This document shows, one piece after another, positions 44,722 to 55,589 of a DNA stretch of 64,000 nucleotides. The position numbers and the translations under genes were made by a program. How positions within the stretch are numbered: the first letter of the stretch is position 1; every line of letters starts with the position of its first letter. Source of the DNA: Arthrobacter sp. S41. GTDB lineage: Bacteria > Actinomycetota > Actinomycetes > Actinomycetales > Micrococcaceae. The notes beneath the pieces were generated by a model. The model saw nothing but the letters and a program-made list of their open reading frames with translations. It made no database searches and was not told the origin of the DNA. The stretch covers positions 124,001 to 188,000 of the forward strand of contig NZ_SIHY01000001.1 of the NCBI RefSeq assembly GCF_004320535.1. Direction: 5' to 3'.

Positions 44722-44838
44722 ATGGATCTTCTTCCGGACGCTCTTTTGGGTGAGCGGAAGTTTCAAGTTTCATCAGCATCGTGGGTGCTTGATGGTTCCT
44801 CGGATTTGACGAAGAAAGGTTGCGGTCGTGGCTTCTAG
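44722..44838 (+). CDS. Candidate leaderless small ORF overlapping the atpI start
   Basis: 38 codons, MDLLPDALLGERKFQV followed by a Ser/Asp-rich end. The ATG lies 5 nt after the -10 TAGAAT, so it would sit at the 5' end of the message. Its stop lies 11 nt inside atpI (GTG 44828), in another frame, so translation of one could affect the other. A hairpin (44731-44760) spans codons 4-13. No homologue is known to me; it may be a regulatory upstream ORF or chance. Confidence 0.3.
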   Translation: MDLLPDALLGERKFQVSSASWVLDGSSDLTKKGCGRGF

Positions 44839-45262
44839 TTCTGCCCGCATCAGTACTTCGTCAGCTCCGAAATCCATCTGGTTGCCGATTCTGGCTTTGT
44901 CACTGATGTATTCGTTGATCGCAACAGCCGCATTTTTCCTGATTTCGTGGTTGGCCGCCGATCTTCGTTACGCACAGTCGGGCGCATTGGCGGCAGTGAT
45001 TGTCATTAGCTTTTTTGCTATTGGCATCCTGATCGCCGAAGTAGCGGGACGAATTCGCCGCACGTGGGCTATGCCCGCGTTTTTGGGCGCATATGTCATC
45101 AAGGTTTTTGGTATCGCCTTCGTGTTGTTGAACCTGGGTTTGCCCGAGTGGGTAAACCGACAGGGATTCGTTCTTGCAGCAGCAATCTCACTCGTTGCCT
45201 GGCAGATTGGTGAAGTGCGAGCCTTCATGAAGGCTCGGCTAGCTATCTACAACGAGGACTAG
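44828..45262 (+). CDS. atpI: AtpI-like membrane protein
   Basis: 144 residues with four hydrophobic helices (about 15-38, 45-70, 80-100 and 108-125) and a short charged C-terminus. Position immediately before atpB and size match the actinobacterial protein (Rv1303 in mycobacteria) taken to be the counterpart of AtpI, which helps c-ring assembly and may aid Mg2+ uptake. Similarity to AtpI is weak, so the name rests mainly on context. GTG start with AAAGG 8 nt upstream. Confidence 0.7.
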   Translation: MASSSARISTSSAPKSIWLPILALSLMYSLIATAAFFLISWLAADLRYAQSGALAAVIVISFFAIGILIAEVAGRIRRTWAMPAFLGAYVIKVFGIAFVLLNLGLPEWVNRQGFVLAAAISLVAWQIGEVRAFMKARLAIYNED

Positions 45263-45527
45263 AGAGTTCCCGAAGGCGATATGTCTCAGGGGATGCTGTG
45301 AGTTTGATAAGCTTACTACGGGTCATTTTTAGCTAAGCGCCCAAAAGCGTGAGGCTGAATAGTTAATGCTGTCGCAGGGAAACTTGCTGATGGCTCCTCA
45401 TCAAGGTTGATGCCTCCGGCAACAGCTGCGATGAGATCCCGTTTGATCTTTTCTTCACACGGTGAGAGGCAGTTTCCGCCAGTCACCGCCTTTTGCCCGT
45501 GACCGTTACTGCAGAGAGGACAGCGCG
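45263..45527 (+). other. atpB leader
   Basis: 265 nt with no gene. Near its end CGGTGA (45461-45466) can pair with TCACCG (45483-45488), while GTCAC (45482-45486) can instead pair with GTGAC (45499-45503); the two helices exclude each other. GAGAGGA follows as the atpB ribosome binding site. Confidence 0.3.
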
Positions 45528-46340
45528 TTGTTCGCGTTTGCGCTCCCAATGGCCTCCGAAGAAGGCGGCTTCATTCCGCCAACCGTGCACGATACCCACC
45601 TCCCGGAAATTTTCCCATGGGCGGCTGAGTACGGCACTGGTTTCGGCAAGCAGATGCTCATGATCGCTTTGTCGGTTGTGCTTATCTCTTGGTTCTTCAC
45701 CATGGCCATCAAGAACCCGAAATTGGTTCCAGGCAAGATGCAGTACCTCGCTGAATCCGGCTACGCCTTTGTGCGTAACGGTATCGGCCGCGACATCATT
45801 GGCGAGAAAAACTTCCGCCCATGGATTCCGCTGCTGTTCGCGACTTTCTTCTTCGTACTGCTCAACAACCTCTTCGGTGCGATTCCGTTCCTGCAGCTTC
45901 CATCGTTCTCACACGCTGGTTCTGCATACGCAATGGCCATCATTATCTACGGCACCTGGATTGCTGTAGGTCTGAAGAACCACGGTATCCGTTACTTCAA
46001 GTTGGCAGTCACCCCACCAGGTGTCAGCCCAGTGATGCTGATCCTGCTGGTGCCTTTGGAAATCATTTCTAACTTCATTGTTCGCCCACTGACGCACTCG
46101 TTGCGTTTGATGGCGACGATGCTGGCAGGCCATATCATTGTGATGCTGGCAGCCTCAGGTGCTCGTTACTTGATTGTCGTCCAGGATCAGCTGGCACTGA
46201 ATGGTGTTGGTGTTCTGGTAATCGTCGGTTACGTAGCAATGTACTTCCTTGAATTGTTGATCATGGTTCTGCAGGCGTTCGTCTTTACGCTGCTGACCGC
46301 GATCTACATCCAGGGTGCAATTGAAGCTGACGCCCACTAG
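45528..46340 (+). CDS. atpB: F1Fo ATP synthase subunit a
   Basis: 270 residues, five or six helices. The essential Arg lies in RPLTHSLRLMATMLAGH, and GAIEADAH ends the protein. It forms the proton half-channels beside the c-ring. TTG 45528 is preferred because GAGAGGA lies 7 nt before it; ATG 45552 is an alternative that would drop nine residues. First of the eight structural genes atpBEFHAGDC. Confidence 0.95.
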   Translation: MFAFALPMASEEGGFIPPTVHDTHLPEIFPWAAEYGTGFGKQMLMIALSVVLISWFFTMAIKNPKLVPGKMQYLAESGYAFVRNGIGRDIIGEKNFRPWIPLLFATFFFVLLNNLFGAIPFLQLPSFSHAGSAYAMAIIIYGTWIAVGLKNHGIRYFKLAVTPPGVSPVMLILLVPLEIISNFIVRPLTHSLRLMATMLAGHIIVMLAASGARYLIVVQDQLALNGVGVLVIVGYVAMYFLELLIMVLQAFVFTLLTAIYIQGAIEADAH

Positions 46341-46445
46341 GCCATTTCTTATTTACTAAATCCCAAAAGTTCTTCCTTGGATCCTTCAAGGAAAACCTCA
46401 CAACCTACCGGCTAAGAAGCACGGTATCTTGAAAGGAAAAATCGC

Positions 46446-46652
46446 ATGAGCGGCTCCCTGAACATGATCGGTTACGGTCTGGCAGCAATTGGTTCGGCTA
46501 TCGGCGTGGGCTTGATCTTCGCTGCTTACATCAACGGCGTTGCACGTCAGCCTGAAGCACAGCGTATCCTGCAGCCAATCGCAATGCTTGGCTTCGCACT
46601 TGCCGAAGCACTGGCCATCCTTGGCCTGGTTTTCGCCTTCGTTATCAAGTAA
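46446..46652 (+). CDS. atpE: F1Fo ATP synthase subunit c
   Basis: 68 residues, a hairpin of two helices joined by the polar loop RQPE (34-37). The ion-binding acid is Glu54 in [10 protein letters not shown]. Nothing suggests a sodium site, so protons are the likely ion. ATG with GAAAGGAAAA upstream. It is the target protein of diarylquinolines in mycobacteria. Confidence 0.97.
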   Translation: MSGSLNMIGYGLAAIGSAIGVGLIFAAYINGVARQPEAQRILQPIAMLGFALAEALAILGLVFAFVIK

Positions 46653-46732
46653 GTCCTTCCCGGCTGTAGTGGCCTCGCCACTATCGCGAGGCATACACAC
46701 AAGTGGAAACTATTAGATAAGGAATGGTGAGA

Positions 46733-47287
46733 ATGAATAGCACTGACTTCATCCTCGCTGCGGAAGAATCGGTCAATCCGCTGCTGCCTAACCCGTGGGA
46801 AATTCTCGCCACAGGCGTTGGCTTCGCGGTGCTCCTGTTCATCGTCATCAAGGTGATTGCTCCGAAGTTCGAGCAGGCCTATGAAGATCGCGTTACCGCG
46901 ATCGAAGGTGGTCTGGAGAAGGCCGAAGCAGCGCAGAAGGAAGCAGAGGAGACCTTGGCACAGTACAAGGCTCAGCTTCTGGAAGCACGCACTGAAGCGA
47001 ACCGCATCCGCGAGGAAGCTCGCAGCGAAGGCGCTCAGATCCTTGAAGATCTGAAGACCAAAGCAACCGACGAGGCTACTCGCATCAGCGAGCAGGCTCA
47101 GCGTCAGATCCAGGCTGAGCGCGTTGCTGCTCAGTCGTCGCTTCGCAACGACGTGGGCACTTTGGCCACCGAGCTTGCAAGCAAGATTGTTGACGAAGCT
47201 CTGAAGGACGATGCCCGTGCACAGCACGTGGTTGATCAGTTCCTGAATGATCTGGAGACTCAGCAGAGCGCAGGTGCATCGAACTAA
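46733..47287 (+). CDS. atpF: F1Fo ATP synthase subunit b
   Basis: 184 residues: one transmembrane helix at about 20-45 and a long coiled-coil stalk. Three in-frame starts lie close together (ATG 46724, GTG 46727, ATG 46733); ATG 46733 is taken because AAGGA lies 9 nt before it. Its stop overlaps the atpH start by one base (TAATG). Confidence 0.94.
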   Translation: MNSTDFILAAEESVNPLLPNPWEILATGVGFAVLLFIVIKVIAPKFEQAYEDRVTAIEGGLEKAEAAQKEAEETLAQYKAQLLEARTEANRIREEARSEGAQILEDLKTKATDEATRISEQAQRQIQAERVAAQSSLRNDVGTLATELASKIVDEALKDDARAQHVVDQFLNDLETQQSAGASN

Positions 47288-48099
47288 TGGCAACTGTATC
47301 GAGCGAGTCATTGGCAAAGGCCTTGGAGTTCTTAGAACCCAAGTTGGCACTGGCATCTATTGAGCTGCCAAAGGAACTGTTCGCGGTCCTGGAAGTACTG
47401 GATGCAAATGCCGGTCTTCGCCGAGCATTGACTGATCCAGCCCGTGAAGATGCCGAAAAGGCAGGCCTTTTGGCTCAGCTGTTGCGTGGAAAGGTCTCGG
47501 CTACTGCTGAGGAAACCCTCGCTCAGTTGGCTTCAACCCGCTGGAGCTCGGAACGCGGCATTAGCGATGCGCTTGAAACGCTGGCAGTTACCGCGGTTAC
47601 CGCAGTAGCTGAACAGCAGAACGGCGCTTCAGGACTGAACAAGCTGGAGCAGGATCTGTTCTCCTTCATCGAGGTAGTGCGTGGCAATCACGAACTACAG
47701 CGTGCGTTGGATGATGCACAGGCCCCAGTTGAAGCTAAGCGCGCTCTTGCGCTGAAGCTTGTGCCTACCGCGTCGCAGACCTCGCAGGTTTTGATCGCTC
47801 AGGCTGTTTCAAACCCACGTGGTTTGAAGCCTGCAACGTTGGCAGAACGTTTTGTTGAGCTTGTGGCCAAGCGCCAGCAGCGTTGGATCGCTTCGGTGAC
47901 CAGCTCTGTAGAGCTTTCGGAACTTCAGCGTTCACGTCTGCAGACCAGCCTGAACAAGCTATATGGTCGTCAGCTAAAGCTCAACTCCACTATTGATCCA
48001 TCGTTGATCGGTGGAGTAGTAGTAAAGGTTGGCGACGAAGTAGTCGACGCTTCCGTGGCATCACGTGTGGCCCATTTGCGCCGCACACTGGTTGGCTAG
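47287..48099 (+). CDS. atpH: F1Fo ATP synthase subunit delta
   Basis: 270 residues, longer than the 177-residue E. coli subunit, as in other actinobacteria. The family end VVVKVGDEVVDASVASRVAHLR is clear in part (GGVVVKVGDEVVD). It ties the b stalk to the top of F1. It has no transmembrane helix, so it is not the b-delta fusion found in mycobacteria. Confidence 0.94.
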   Translation: MATVSSESLAKALEFLEPKLALASIELPKELFAVLEVLDANAGLRRALTDPAREDAEKAGLLAQLLRGKVSATAEETLAQLASTRWSSERGISDALETLAVTAVTAVAEQQNGASGLNKLEQDLFSFIEVVRGNHELQRALDDAQAPVEAKRALALKLVPTASQTSQVLIAQAVSNPRGLKPATLAERFVELVAKRQQRWIASVTSSVELSELQRSRLQTSLNKLYGRQLKLNSTIDPSLIGGVVVKVGDEVVDASVASRVAHLRRTLVG

Positions 48100-48222
48100 A
48101 ACTTTTGCCAGGTGGCTTACTCCTGGCAGAGGTTCCGGCTTTCCGGGACCAACACAGACTTCATTCACATCGATCCACCGCTTTTGAGGGTGGATCACAA
48201 TTTAGGAGAGCAGGGACTGCAG

Positions 48223-49860
48223 ATGGCCGATTTGACCATCAATGCCAACGACGTCCGCAATGCCCTAAACGAGTTCGCATCTTCCTACGAACCGGGTAAG
48301 GCAGAGCGCACCGAGGTGGGACGCGTCGTCGCCGCGAGCGACGGCATCGCCAAGGTGGAAGGTCTTCCTTCCGTCATGGCCAACGAGTTGCTGAAGTTCG
48401 AAGATGGCACCCTGGGCCTGGCCCAGAACCTCGATACCCGTGAAATCGGTGTCGTTGTGCTTGGTGACTTCACCGGCATCGAAGACGGCCAGAAGGTCGA
48501 GCGCACCGGCGAGATCCTTTCGGTTCCAGTCGGCGACGGTTTCCTGGGTCGCGTTGTTGACCCACTGGGCGAGCCAATGGATAACCTTGGCCCAATCGAG
48601 GCTGAAAGCCGCCGTGCACTGGAACTCCAGGCACCTGGCGTAACTCAGCGCAAGAGCGTTCACGAACCAATGCAGACCGGTCTGAAGGCTATCGACGCCA
48701 TGATCCCGATCGGCCGTGGCCAGCGTCAGCTGATCATTGGTGACCGCCAGACCGGTAAGACCGCCATTGCGGTTGACACCATCTTGAACCAGCGTGATAA
48801 CTGGGCAACCGGTGACGAGACCAAGCAGGTTCGTTGCATCTACGTGGCAATCGGCCAGAAGGCATCGACCATCGCTGCCGTACGCCAGACCCTCGAAGAG
48901 CAGGGTGCACTGGAATACACCACCATCGTGGCTTCCCCAGCATCTGACCCAGCAGGCTTCAAGTACCTCGCACCATACGCAGGCTCGGCCATTGGCCAGC
49001 ACTGGATGTACGGTGGCAAGCACGTACTGATCGTCTTTGATGATCTGTCCAAGCAGGCTGAAGCTTACCGCGCCGTGTCGCTGTTGCTACGCCGTCCACC
49101 AGGACGCGAAGCATACCCAGGCGACGTCTTCTACCTACACTCCCGTCTGCTTGAGCGTTGTGCCAAGCTTTCTGACGAGCTCGGTGCAGGTTCGATGACT
49201 GGTCTTCCAATCATCGAAACCAAGGCAAACGACGTGGGCGCGTTCATCCCGACCAACGTTATCTCGATCACCGACGGTCAGATCTTCTTGCAGTCGGACC
49301 TGTTCAACGCCAACCAGCGTCCAGCTGTCGACGTGGGTATCTCGGTATCCCGCGTTGGTGGTTCGGCACAGGTCAAGGCCATGAAGAAGGTCTCCGGTAC
49401 TTTGAAGCTTGAATTGGCTCAGTACCGCGACATGCAGGCATTCGCTATGTTCGCTTCGGATCTGGATGCCGCTTCCAAGCAGCAGCTGACCCGTGGTGCA
49501 CGTCTGATGGAACTGCTCAAGCAGGGTCAGTACACCCCTTACGCTGTTGAGGATCAGGTCGTTTCGATCTGGGCCGGCACCAACGGCTACCTGGACGATG
49601 TTCCAGTTGAGGACGTACGCCGCTTCGAAGCTGAATTCATCGACTACCTGCGTCACCGCACTGACGTTCTGACCGTTATCGGCCAGACCGGCAAGCTGGA
49701 GAACGAGACCCTGGAAGCTATGAAGGCCGGCGTCGCCGACTTCAAGGCTGGCTTCTTCGGTGCAGGCAGCGACCAGCTGGTTGCCGCCGGCCACGAAGAG
49801 CATGACGCTCTGAACGCCGAGTCCGTTGACCAGGAAAAGATCGTCAAGCAGAAGCGCTGA
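48223..49860 (+). CDS. atpA: F1Fo ATP synthase subunit alpha
   Basis: 545 residues. Non-catalytic nucleotide site with P-loop GDRQTGKT (173-180), and the alpha signature [17 protein letters not shown]. The C-terminal extension after the last conserved helix is acidic/Lys rich ([13 protein letters not shown]), as in other actinobacteria. ATG 48223; a frame upstream to 48112 is not conserved. Confidence 0.97.
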   Translation: MADLTINANDVRNALNEFASSYEPGKAERTEVGRVVAASDGIAKVEGLPSVMANELLKFEDGTLGLAQNLDTREIGVVVLGDFTGIEDGQKVERTGEILSVPVGDGFLGRVVDPLGEPMDNLGPIEAESRRALELQAPGVTQRKSVHEPMQTGLKAIDAMIPIGRGQRQLIIGDRQTGKTAIAVDTILNQRDNWATGDETKQVRCIYVAIGQKASTIAAVRQTLEEQGALEYTTIVASPASDPAGFKYLAPYAGSAIGQHWMYGGKHVLIVFDDLSKQAEAYRAVSLLLRRPPGREAYPGDVFYLHSRLLERCAKLSDELGAGSMTGLPIIETKANDVGAFIPTNVISITDGQIFLQSDLFNANQRPAVDVGISVSRVGGSAQVKAMKKVSGTLKLELAQYRDMQAFAMFASDLDAASKQQLTRGARLMELLKQGQYTPYAVEDQVVSIWAGTNGYLDDVPVEDVRRFEAEFIDYLRHRTDVLTVIGQTGKLENETLEAMKAGVADFKAGFFGAGSDQLVAAGHEEHDALNAESVDQEKIVKQKR

Positions 49861-49936
49861 CAATCTTCTTGTGTTGAAGTTGCGGCGCCGGTAACGGCGC
49901 CGTAACAACAGCACAGGGGATAAGGAAAGGACACAC

Positions 49937-50830
49937 ATGGGAGCCCAGATTCGGGTCTACCGCCAGAAGATCGGATCGACCAAGTCGATGCGCAAGATCT
50001 TCAAGGCGATGGAACTGATCGCTGCATCCCGCATTGGTAAGGCACGTACGCGTGTCGCGGCTTCACTGCCATACGCCAATGCGATTACCCGTGCAGTAAC
50101 CGCCGTCTCGTCCCAGGCCGATGTCGAGCATCCACTGACCACCGAGCCGGCGCAGGTACGCCGCGCCGCGGTCTTGGTATTGACCTCGGACCGAGGACTT
50201 GCCGGGTCCTACTCCGCCAGCGTTCTGAAGCAGGCAGAGCACCTTGTCGAACTTCTTCGTGAAGAAGGCAAAGAAGTCAAGACCTACTTGGTCGGCCGTA
50301 AGGCTCAGGCTTACTTTGATTTCCGTTCACGTGAGTACGCACGAGTGTGGACCGGAGAAACTGATTCTCCGCGTTTCGAAACCGCACGCGAGCTGCGCGA
50401 CGTTCTCCTAGAGGACTTCGACACCGATTATGAAGAGGGTGGCGTAGAAGAAATTCACGTCGTCTACACCCAGTTCAAGTCGATGGTCACGCAGGAACCG
50501 ACGGTCATCCGTCTGTTGCCGTTGGAGGTTGTCGAGGATGAATCCGAGACCGCAACCGACGAGCTTTTGCCACTGTACGAGTTTGAGCCATCGGCGGAAG
50601 AAGTGCTTGACGCACTGCTTCCACGCTACATCGAATCTCGATTGTTCAATGCCCAGCTGCAGTCCGCAGCCTCCGAGCTTGCTGCACGTCAGCGCGCTAT
50701 GAAGGCCGCAGGCGACAACGCAGGCGAACTAATCAAGAAGTACACACGATTGCTCAACAATGCCCGTCAGGCTGAAATCACCCAGGAGCTATCGGAAATT
50801 ATCGCCGGCGCAGACGCGCTGAACGGCTAA
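49937..50830 (+). CDS. atpG: F1Fo ATP synthase subunit gamma
   Basis: 297 residues. N-terminal [28 protein letters not shown] (in part) and a C-terminal helix with [20 protein letters not shown] form the rotating shaft. The Asp/Glu-rich loop near 165-175 ([11 protein letters not shown]) is an actinobacterial-type insertion. ATG with AAGGAAAGGA upstream. Confidence 0.96.
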   Translation: MGAQIRVYRQKIGSTKSMRKIFKAMELIAASRIGKARTRVAASLPYANAITRAVTAVSSQADVEHPLTTEPAQVRRAAVLVLTSDRGLAGSYSASVLKQAEHLVELLREEGKEVKTYLVGRKAQAYFDFRSREYARVWTGETDSPRFETARELRDVLLEDFDTDYEEGGVEEIHVVYTQFKSMVTQEPTVIRLLPLEVVEDESETATDELLPLYEFEPSAEEVLDALLPRYIESRLFNAQLQSAASELAARQRAMKAAGDNAGELIKKYTRLLNNARQAEITQELSEIIAGADALNG

Positions 50831-52312
<1,482 letters not shown>

Positions 52313-52314
52313 TT

Positions 52315-52584
52315 ATGGCTGAGCTTCAGGTCGAAATCGTCGCGGCTGACCACTTTGTGTGGTCAGGCGCTGCGAAGCTGGTCAAGGCTCGCTCGGTTGA
52401 CGGCGAGATCGGCGTTCTGCCCGGTCACGTTCCGATGCTGTCGGTGCTTGCCGCTGGGGATCTGGAAATCGATCCAGTTTCCGAGTCACGCTTCTCGGTT
52501 CAGGTTGATGGGGGATTCTTCTCCGTTGAATCGGACCGTGTAGTGATCGTCGCTGACAACGCTGTGCTTGGTACCGCAGCGTAG
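52315..52584 (+). CDS. atpC: F1Fo ATP synthase subunit epsilon
   Basis: 89 residues, beta-sandwich domain only (LPGHVPMLSVLAAG is conserved). The long C-terminal helical hairpin that inhibits ATP hydrolysis in E. coli is missing, as in other short actinobacterial forms. Last of the atp genes; the DUF2550 gene follows 8 nt later. Confidence 0.94.
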   Translation: MAELQVEIVAADHFVWSGAAKLVKARSVDGEIGVLPGHVPMLSVLAAGDLEIDPVSESRFSVQVDGGFFSVESDRVVIVADNAVLGTAA

Positions 52585-52592
52585 GCGATGAA

Positions 52593-53021
52593 TTGTTTGA
52601 GATAACCGCACCAGTTCTGGTCGCTTTGCTGATCTTGATCGGCATCGCCATGTTCTTTGGAGCCATGGCTGTGCGCCGCATTCAATTGCGGCGCACGCTG
52701 GGCACCTTTGATGCCTCCATCTGTACGCCTCAGGGCAAATGGATGATGGTCATTGCCCGCTATGGCGGGGGACATGTAGATCTGTTGCGGTTTTTCTCTG
52801 TTTCGCCGTTACCGCGGTTCCAGCTGAACCGTCGAGGTTTGGAGATTACCGGGACCCGTAAGGCCACCGATGATGAATCTTCGCGTATTCCGCCAGGATT
52901 TATCATCGTGATGCTCACCCGAAACGGAGAGGAACTGCTGCTAGCCATGGATTACCGTGACTACACCGGTTTCTCGGCCTGGCTTGAAGCCGGACCGATT
53001 GCCGGAAGCTGGCAGATCTAG
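52593..53021 (+). CDS. DUF2550 family membrane protein
   Basis: 142 residues. One N-terminal transmembrane helix (about 5-25), then a basic, beta-rich domain with GFSAWLEAGP near the end. The family is found in actinobacteria right after atpC (Rv1312 in mycobacteria); its function is unknown, but co-transcription with the ATP synthase genes is conserved. TTG start with GTAGG 8 nt upstream. A strong terminator follows, so it is the operon end. Confidence 0.85.
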   Translation: MFEITAPVLVALLILIGIAMFFGAMAVRRIQLRRTLGTFDASICTPQGKWMMVIARYGGGHVDLLRFFSVSPLPRFQLNRRGLEITGTRKATDDESSRIPPGFIIVMLTRNGEELLLAMDYRDYTGFSAWLEAGPIAGSWQI

Positions 53022-53033
53022 AACTTCATAAAC

Positions 53034-53070
53034 AAAAGCCGTCGTTACCCATTGGGTAACGACGGCTTTT
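53034..53070 (+). terminator. Terminator of the atp operon
   Basis: Perfect hairpin AAAAGCCGTCGTTACCCA with its complement to 53070, 16-18 bp, ending in TTTT. Confidence 0.93.
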
Positions 53071-53271
53071 GCGTGTTGTAGACCAGGCTGGATTGTTCGT
53101 ATGAGCAGGGTCTGACGCAAGTATTTAGGAGGGATGCCGCATCCTTGGAATTCTGCGGATCATCCGGGCAGTAAGTAGATCGCACAAGAAGGCTGACCGT
53201 AACGGCTTGCATCAACTGTGCCCTGTGCGAAAAGGCTAGGCGTGAAGCGCACGCGGTAGTTGACTGTAGCT

Positions 53272-54252
53272 ATGAAACGAACCTTGATACTGGGAGGCAC
53301 TGCCTGGCTTGGACGTGAGCTCGCAGGCCAGTTGGTGCAACGTGGTCATGAAGTGACCTGCTTGAGCCGGGGTAGCTCAGGTGAGGTGGTCGACTCCGAG
53401 CGATTTGTGCGTTCTGATCGAAGTCAACCCGGTGCTTATGACGAGGTGCGCAGTGAACACTTTGATGAAGTTATTGAGCTCTCCTTTGACCAGCGCTTTG
53501 TGCAGGAGGCGTTGGCAGCACTTTCGCAGAACGCTGGACACTGGACCCTAGTCTCCTCGATTTCTGTCTATGCCAATGAACAGCAGCCCGGGGCGGATGA
53601 AGAAGCAGAAGTGCATGATCCCGTAGATCTGAGCGATTACGCTCACGCCAAAGTTGCTGCAGAACGTGTCAGCACGGCCATAGTAGGGGAGCGACTGCTC
53701 ATTGCTCGTCCGGGATTGATCGCTGGACCTGCAGATCCCAGTGATCGTTTTTCTTATTGGATCTCTCGCTTGGCTTTGGCAGGCGACGGGCAAGTTTTAG
53801 TTCCGCGAACCAAGAACCGCTATGTGCAGGTGATTGACGTGAGAGATCTCGCCTCATGGATCATCGATGGCGCAGAGCGCTCATTGACCGGTACCTTCAA
53901 CATCGTCGGGAGCTCGTATAGCTTTGATGAATTCTTGCATCTGTCCTCAACGATTGCAGGCTCCAGCGGTGAACTGGTCACCGCCGACGATGCATGGCTA
54001 CGAGAACGCGAAGTCAATTACTGGGCTGGGCCTCGTTCGTTGCCCCTATGGATACCGACAGAGGATCTTGGCTTCGCCCAGCGCAGCAATCAGCGGTATC
54101 TCGATGCCAATGGACTTGAGCGAGCACTTGAAGCTTTGCTCAGCGATGTCCTCGCCGATGAACGGGCTCGTGGCTTGAGAAGAACCAGACGTGCGGGGCT
54201 GAGCCGCAGCGAGGAAATGCAACTGCTCAGCGAACTTGTCACTGGCGCGTGA
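53272..54252 (+). CDS. NAD(P)-dependent epimerase/reductase (extended SDR)
   Basis: 326 residues. Rossmann motif LILGGTAWLGREL at the N-terminus; the active-site Tyr-Lys is represented by DYAHAKVAAE (Y-x-x-x-K). A region such as GTFNIVG is typical of the atypical SDR group. Substrate unknown. ATG 53272 is chosen because it begins directly before the first beta-strand; TTG 53260 is possible. Single gene, with a terminator after it. Confidence 0.82.
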   Translation: MKRTLILGGTAWLGRELAGQLVQRGHEVTCLSRGSSGEVVDSERFVRSDRSQPGAYDEVRSEHFDEVIELSFDQRFVQEALAALSQNAGHWTLVSSISVYANEQQPGADEEAEVHDPVDLSDYAHAKVAAERVSTAIVGERLLIARPGLIAGPADPSDRFSYWISRLALAGDGQVLVPRTKNRYVQVIDVRDLASWIIDGAERSLTGTFNIVGSSYSFDEFLHLSSTIAGSSGELVTADDAWLREREVNYWAGPRSLPLWIPTEDLGFAQRSNQRYLDANGLERALEALLSDVLADERARGLRRTRRAGLSRSEEMQLLSELVTGA

Positions 54253-54259
54253 GTAGCAC

Positions 54260-54293
54260 AAAAGCCATCTCATTTCGTTTTGAGATGGCTTTT
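54260..54293. terminator. Terminator between epimerase gene and nagA
   Basis: AAAAGCCATCTCA-tttcgtt-TGAGATGGCTTTT; strong in both directions, between two convergent genes. Confidence 0.92.
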
Positions 54294-54315
54294 GATAACA
54301 GCGGTTGTGTATGCG

Positions 54316-55524
54316 CTAGAGATACTCACCCTTGCGGATGGTCTGAGTCAGCTGCAAATGCGAGTCAAGGATCAACGCATCCGCTGCGAAGCCATAGTGT
54401 AGGGAACCGACCTCGTCGGCCAGACCGATCAGTGAGGCAGGAATGCTCGTAGCCGAGGTGACGGCCTGTACTAGTGGAACGCCTGCCTCAACGGTGCGCT
54501 GGACGATCTCAAGTAGGGTGCTGGTGCCACCTGCAAGTGAGTTATCACTGGCTAAGCGTGCTTCGCCACCACGAACGTTTACGTCCTGTGGGCCAAGGGT
54601 GTACGCACCATCTTCTAGGCCGGTGGCAGCCATGGAGTCGCTCACCAACAAGATATTGTTGGCACCAACCAGACGGTAGACCAAACGAACCGTATCGGGC
54701 GATAGGTGTACCCCATCGGCAATGAGTTCAACAAAGGCATTGTGGTTTGCAGCTTCTTCAAGGCATGCGGCTACCGGACCTGGCTCACGATGATGAAGCG
54801 AAGGCATTCCATTAAACAGGTGGGTGACTGTCGGTCGTTCGGTGAAACCGTCCACCCCGGCGCTACCAAGTTCCTCACTGGCGAAACGCAGTGAATCTGC
54901 AGCGACCTGCGCACTAGCGTCGGTGTGCCCAAGGGACGGAACAACACCGTGCGAAACGAGCTGCTCGATGAGCTCTTCGCTGCCTTCTAGCTCAGGAGCG
55001 TAGGTCATGGTGCGAAGCTGGCCACGGCTGGCGGCAACCAGTTGGGTGACAAACTCTGGGTCAGGATCCTGAAGGAAGTGCGGATCCTGGGCACCGCAAC
55101 GTGCTTCAGAGAGGAACGGTCCTTCAGCGTGGATGCCCGCGATCTGTGCGTCTTCCGCAAATTCGGCCAAAACTTCGGCGGCCTCGATCATGGAATTTGG
55201 TTCTGCAGTGACGAGGGACGCCAACAAGGTTGTGGTTCCTGCGCGGTGAAGGAATTGCACAGCCTGGGTGATATTCGAGTGATCTGGCGCTGAAAAATCT
55301 GTACCCAATGCGCCGTGACAATGCACATCAACAAGTCCTGGAATGATGATGGATCCAGCATCAAGCTCTCGGATCTCGTAGTCGGTTGAGTCAGAGAGGG
55401 CAGCGAAGTCATCTCTATTCCCAGCAAATCTGATGCGGTCACCATCAACGGCTAACACGCCGTCGGTCACCTCGAGCCCATCGGAAACTAAGGTGGCGAA
55501 AAGTGCGTAGCGCGTCGAAGTCAT
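54316..55524 (-). CDS. nagA: N-acetylglucosamine-6-phosphate deacetylase
   Basis: 402 residues, amidohydrolase fold. Metal motif DVHCHGALGTDF near residue 67; GHTDASAQ and VSDSMAATG (the catalytic Asp) follow. It deacetylates GlcNAc-6-P for reuse of cell-wall and chitin amino sugars. TAAGCT lies 6 nt before the ATG and no Shine-Dalgarno is seen, so it is probably leaderless. nagB is not in the window. Confidence 0.92.
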   Translation of the reverse strand: MTSTRYALFATLVSDGLEVTDGVLAVDGDRIRFAGNRDDFAALSDSTDYEIRELDAGSIIIPGLVDVHCHGALGTDFSAPDHSNITQAVQFLHRAGTTTLLASLVTAEPNSMIEAAEVLAEFAEDAQIAGIHAEGPFLSEARCGAQDPHFLQDPDPEFVTQLVAASRGQLRTMTYAPELEGSEELIEQLVSHGVVPSLGHTDASAQVAADSLRFASEELGSAGVDGFTERPTVTHLFNGMPSLHHREPGPVAACLEEAANHNAFVELIADGVHLSPDTVRLVYRLVGANNILLVSDSMAATGLEDGAYTLGPQDVNVRGGEARLASDNSLAGGTSTLLEIVQRTVEAGVPLVQAVTSATSIPASLIGLADEVGSLHYGFAADALILDSHLQLTQTIRKGEYL

Positions 55525-55530
55525 GCTCTC

Positions 55531-55536
55531 AGCTTA
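55531..55536 (-). promoter_or_regulatory. -10 box TAAGCT of nagA (leaderless)
   Basis: TANNNT box 6 nt before ATG 55524 on the minus strand. Confidence 0.4.
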
Positions 55537-55589
55537 GAAGACAGAACGCTCTGAGTCATCGACTGCGGGCAATTGATCTCAAAGAACGG

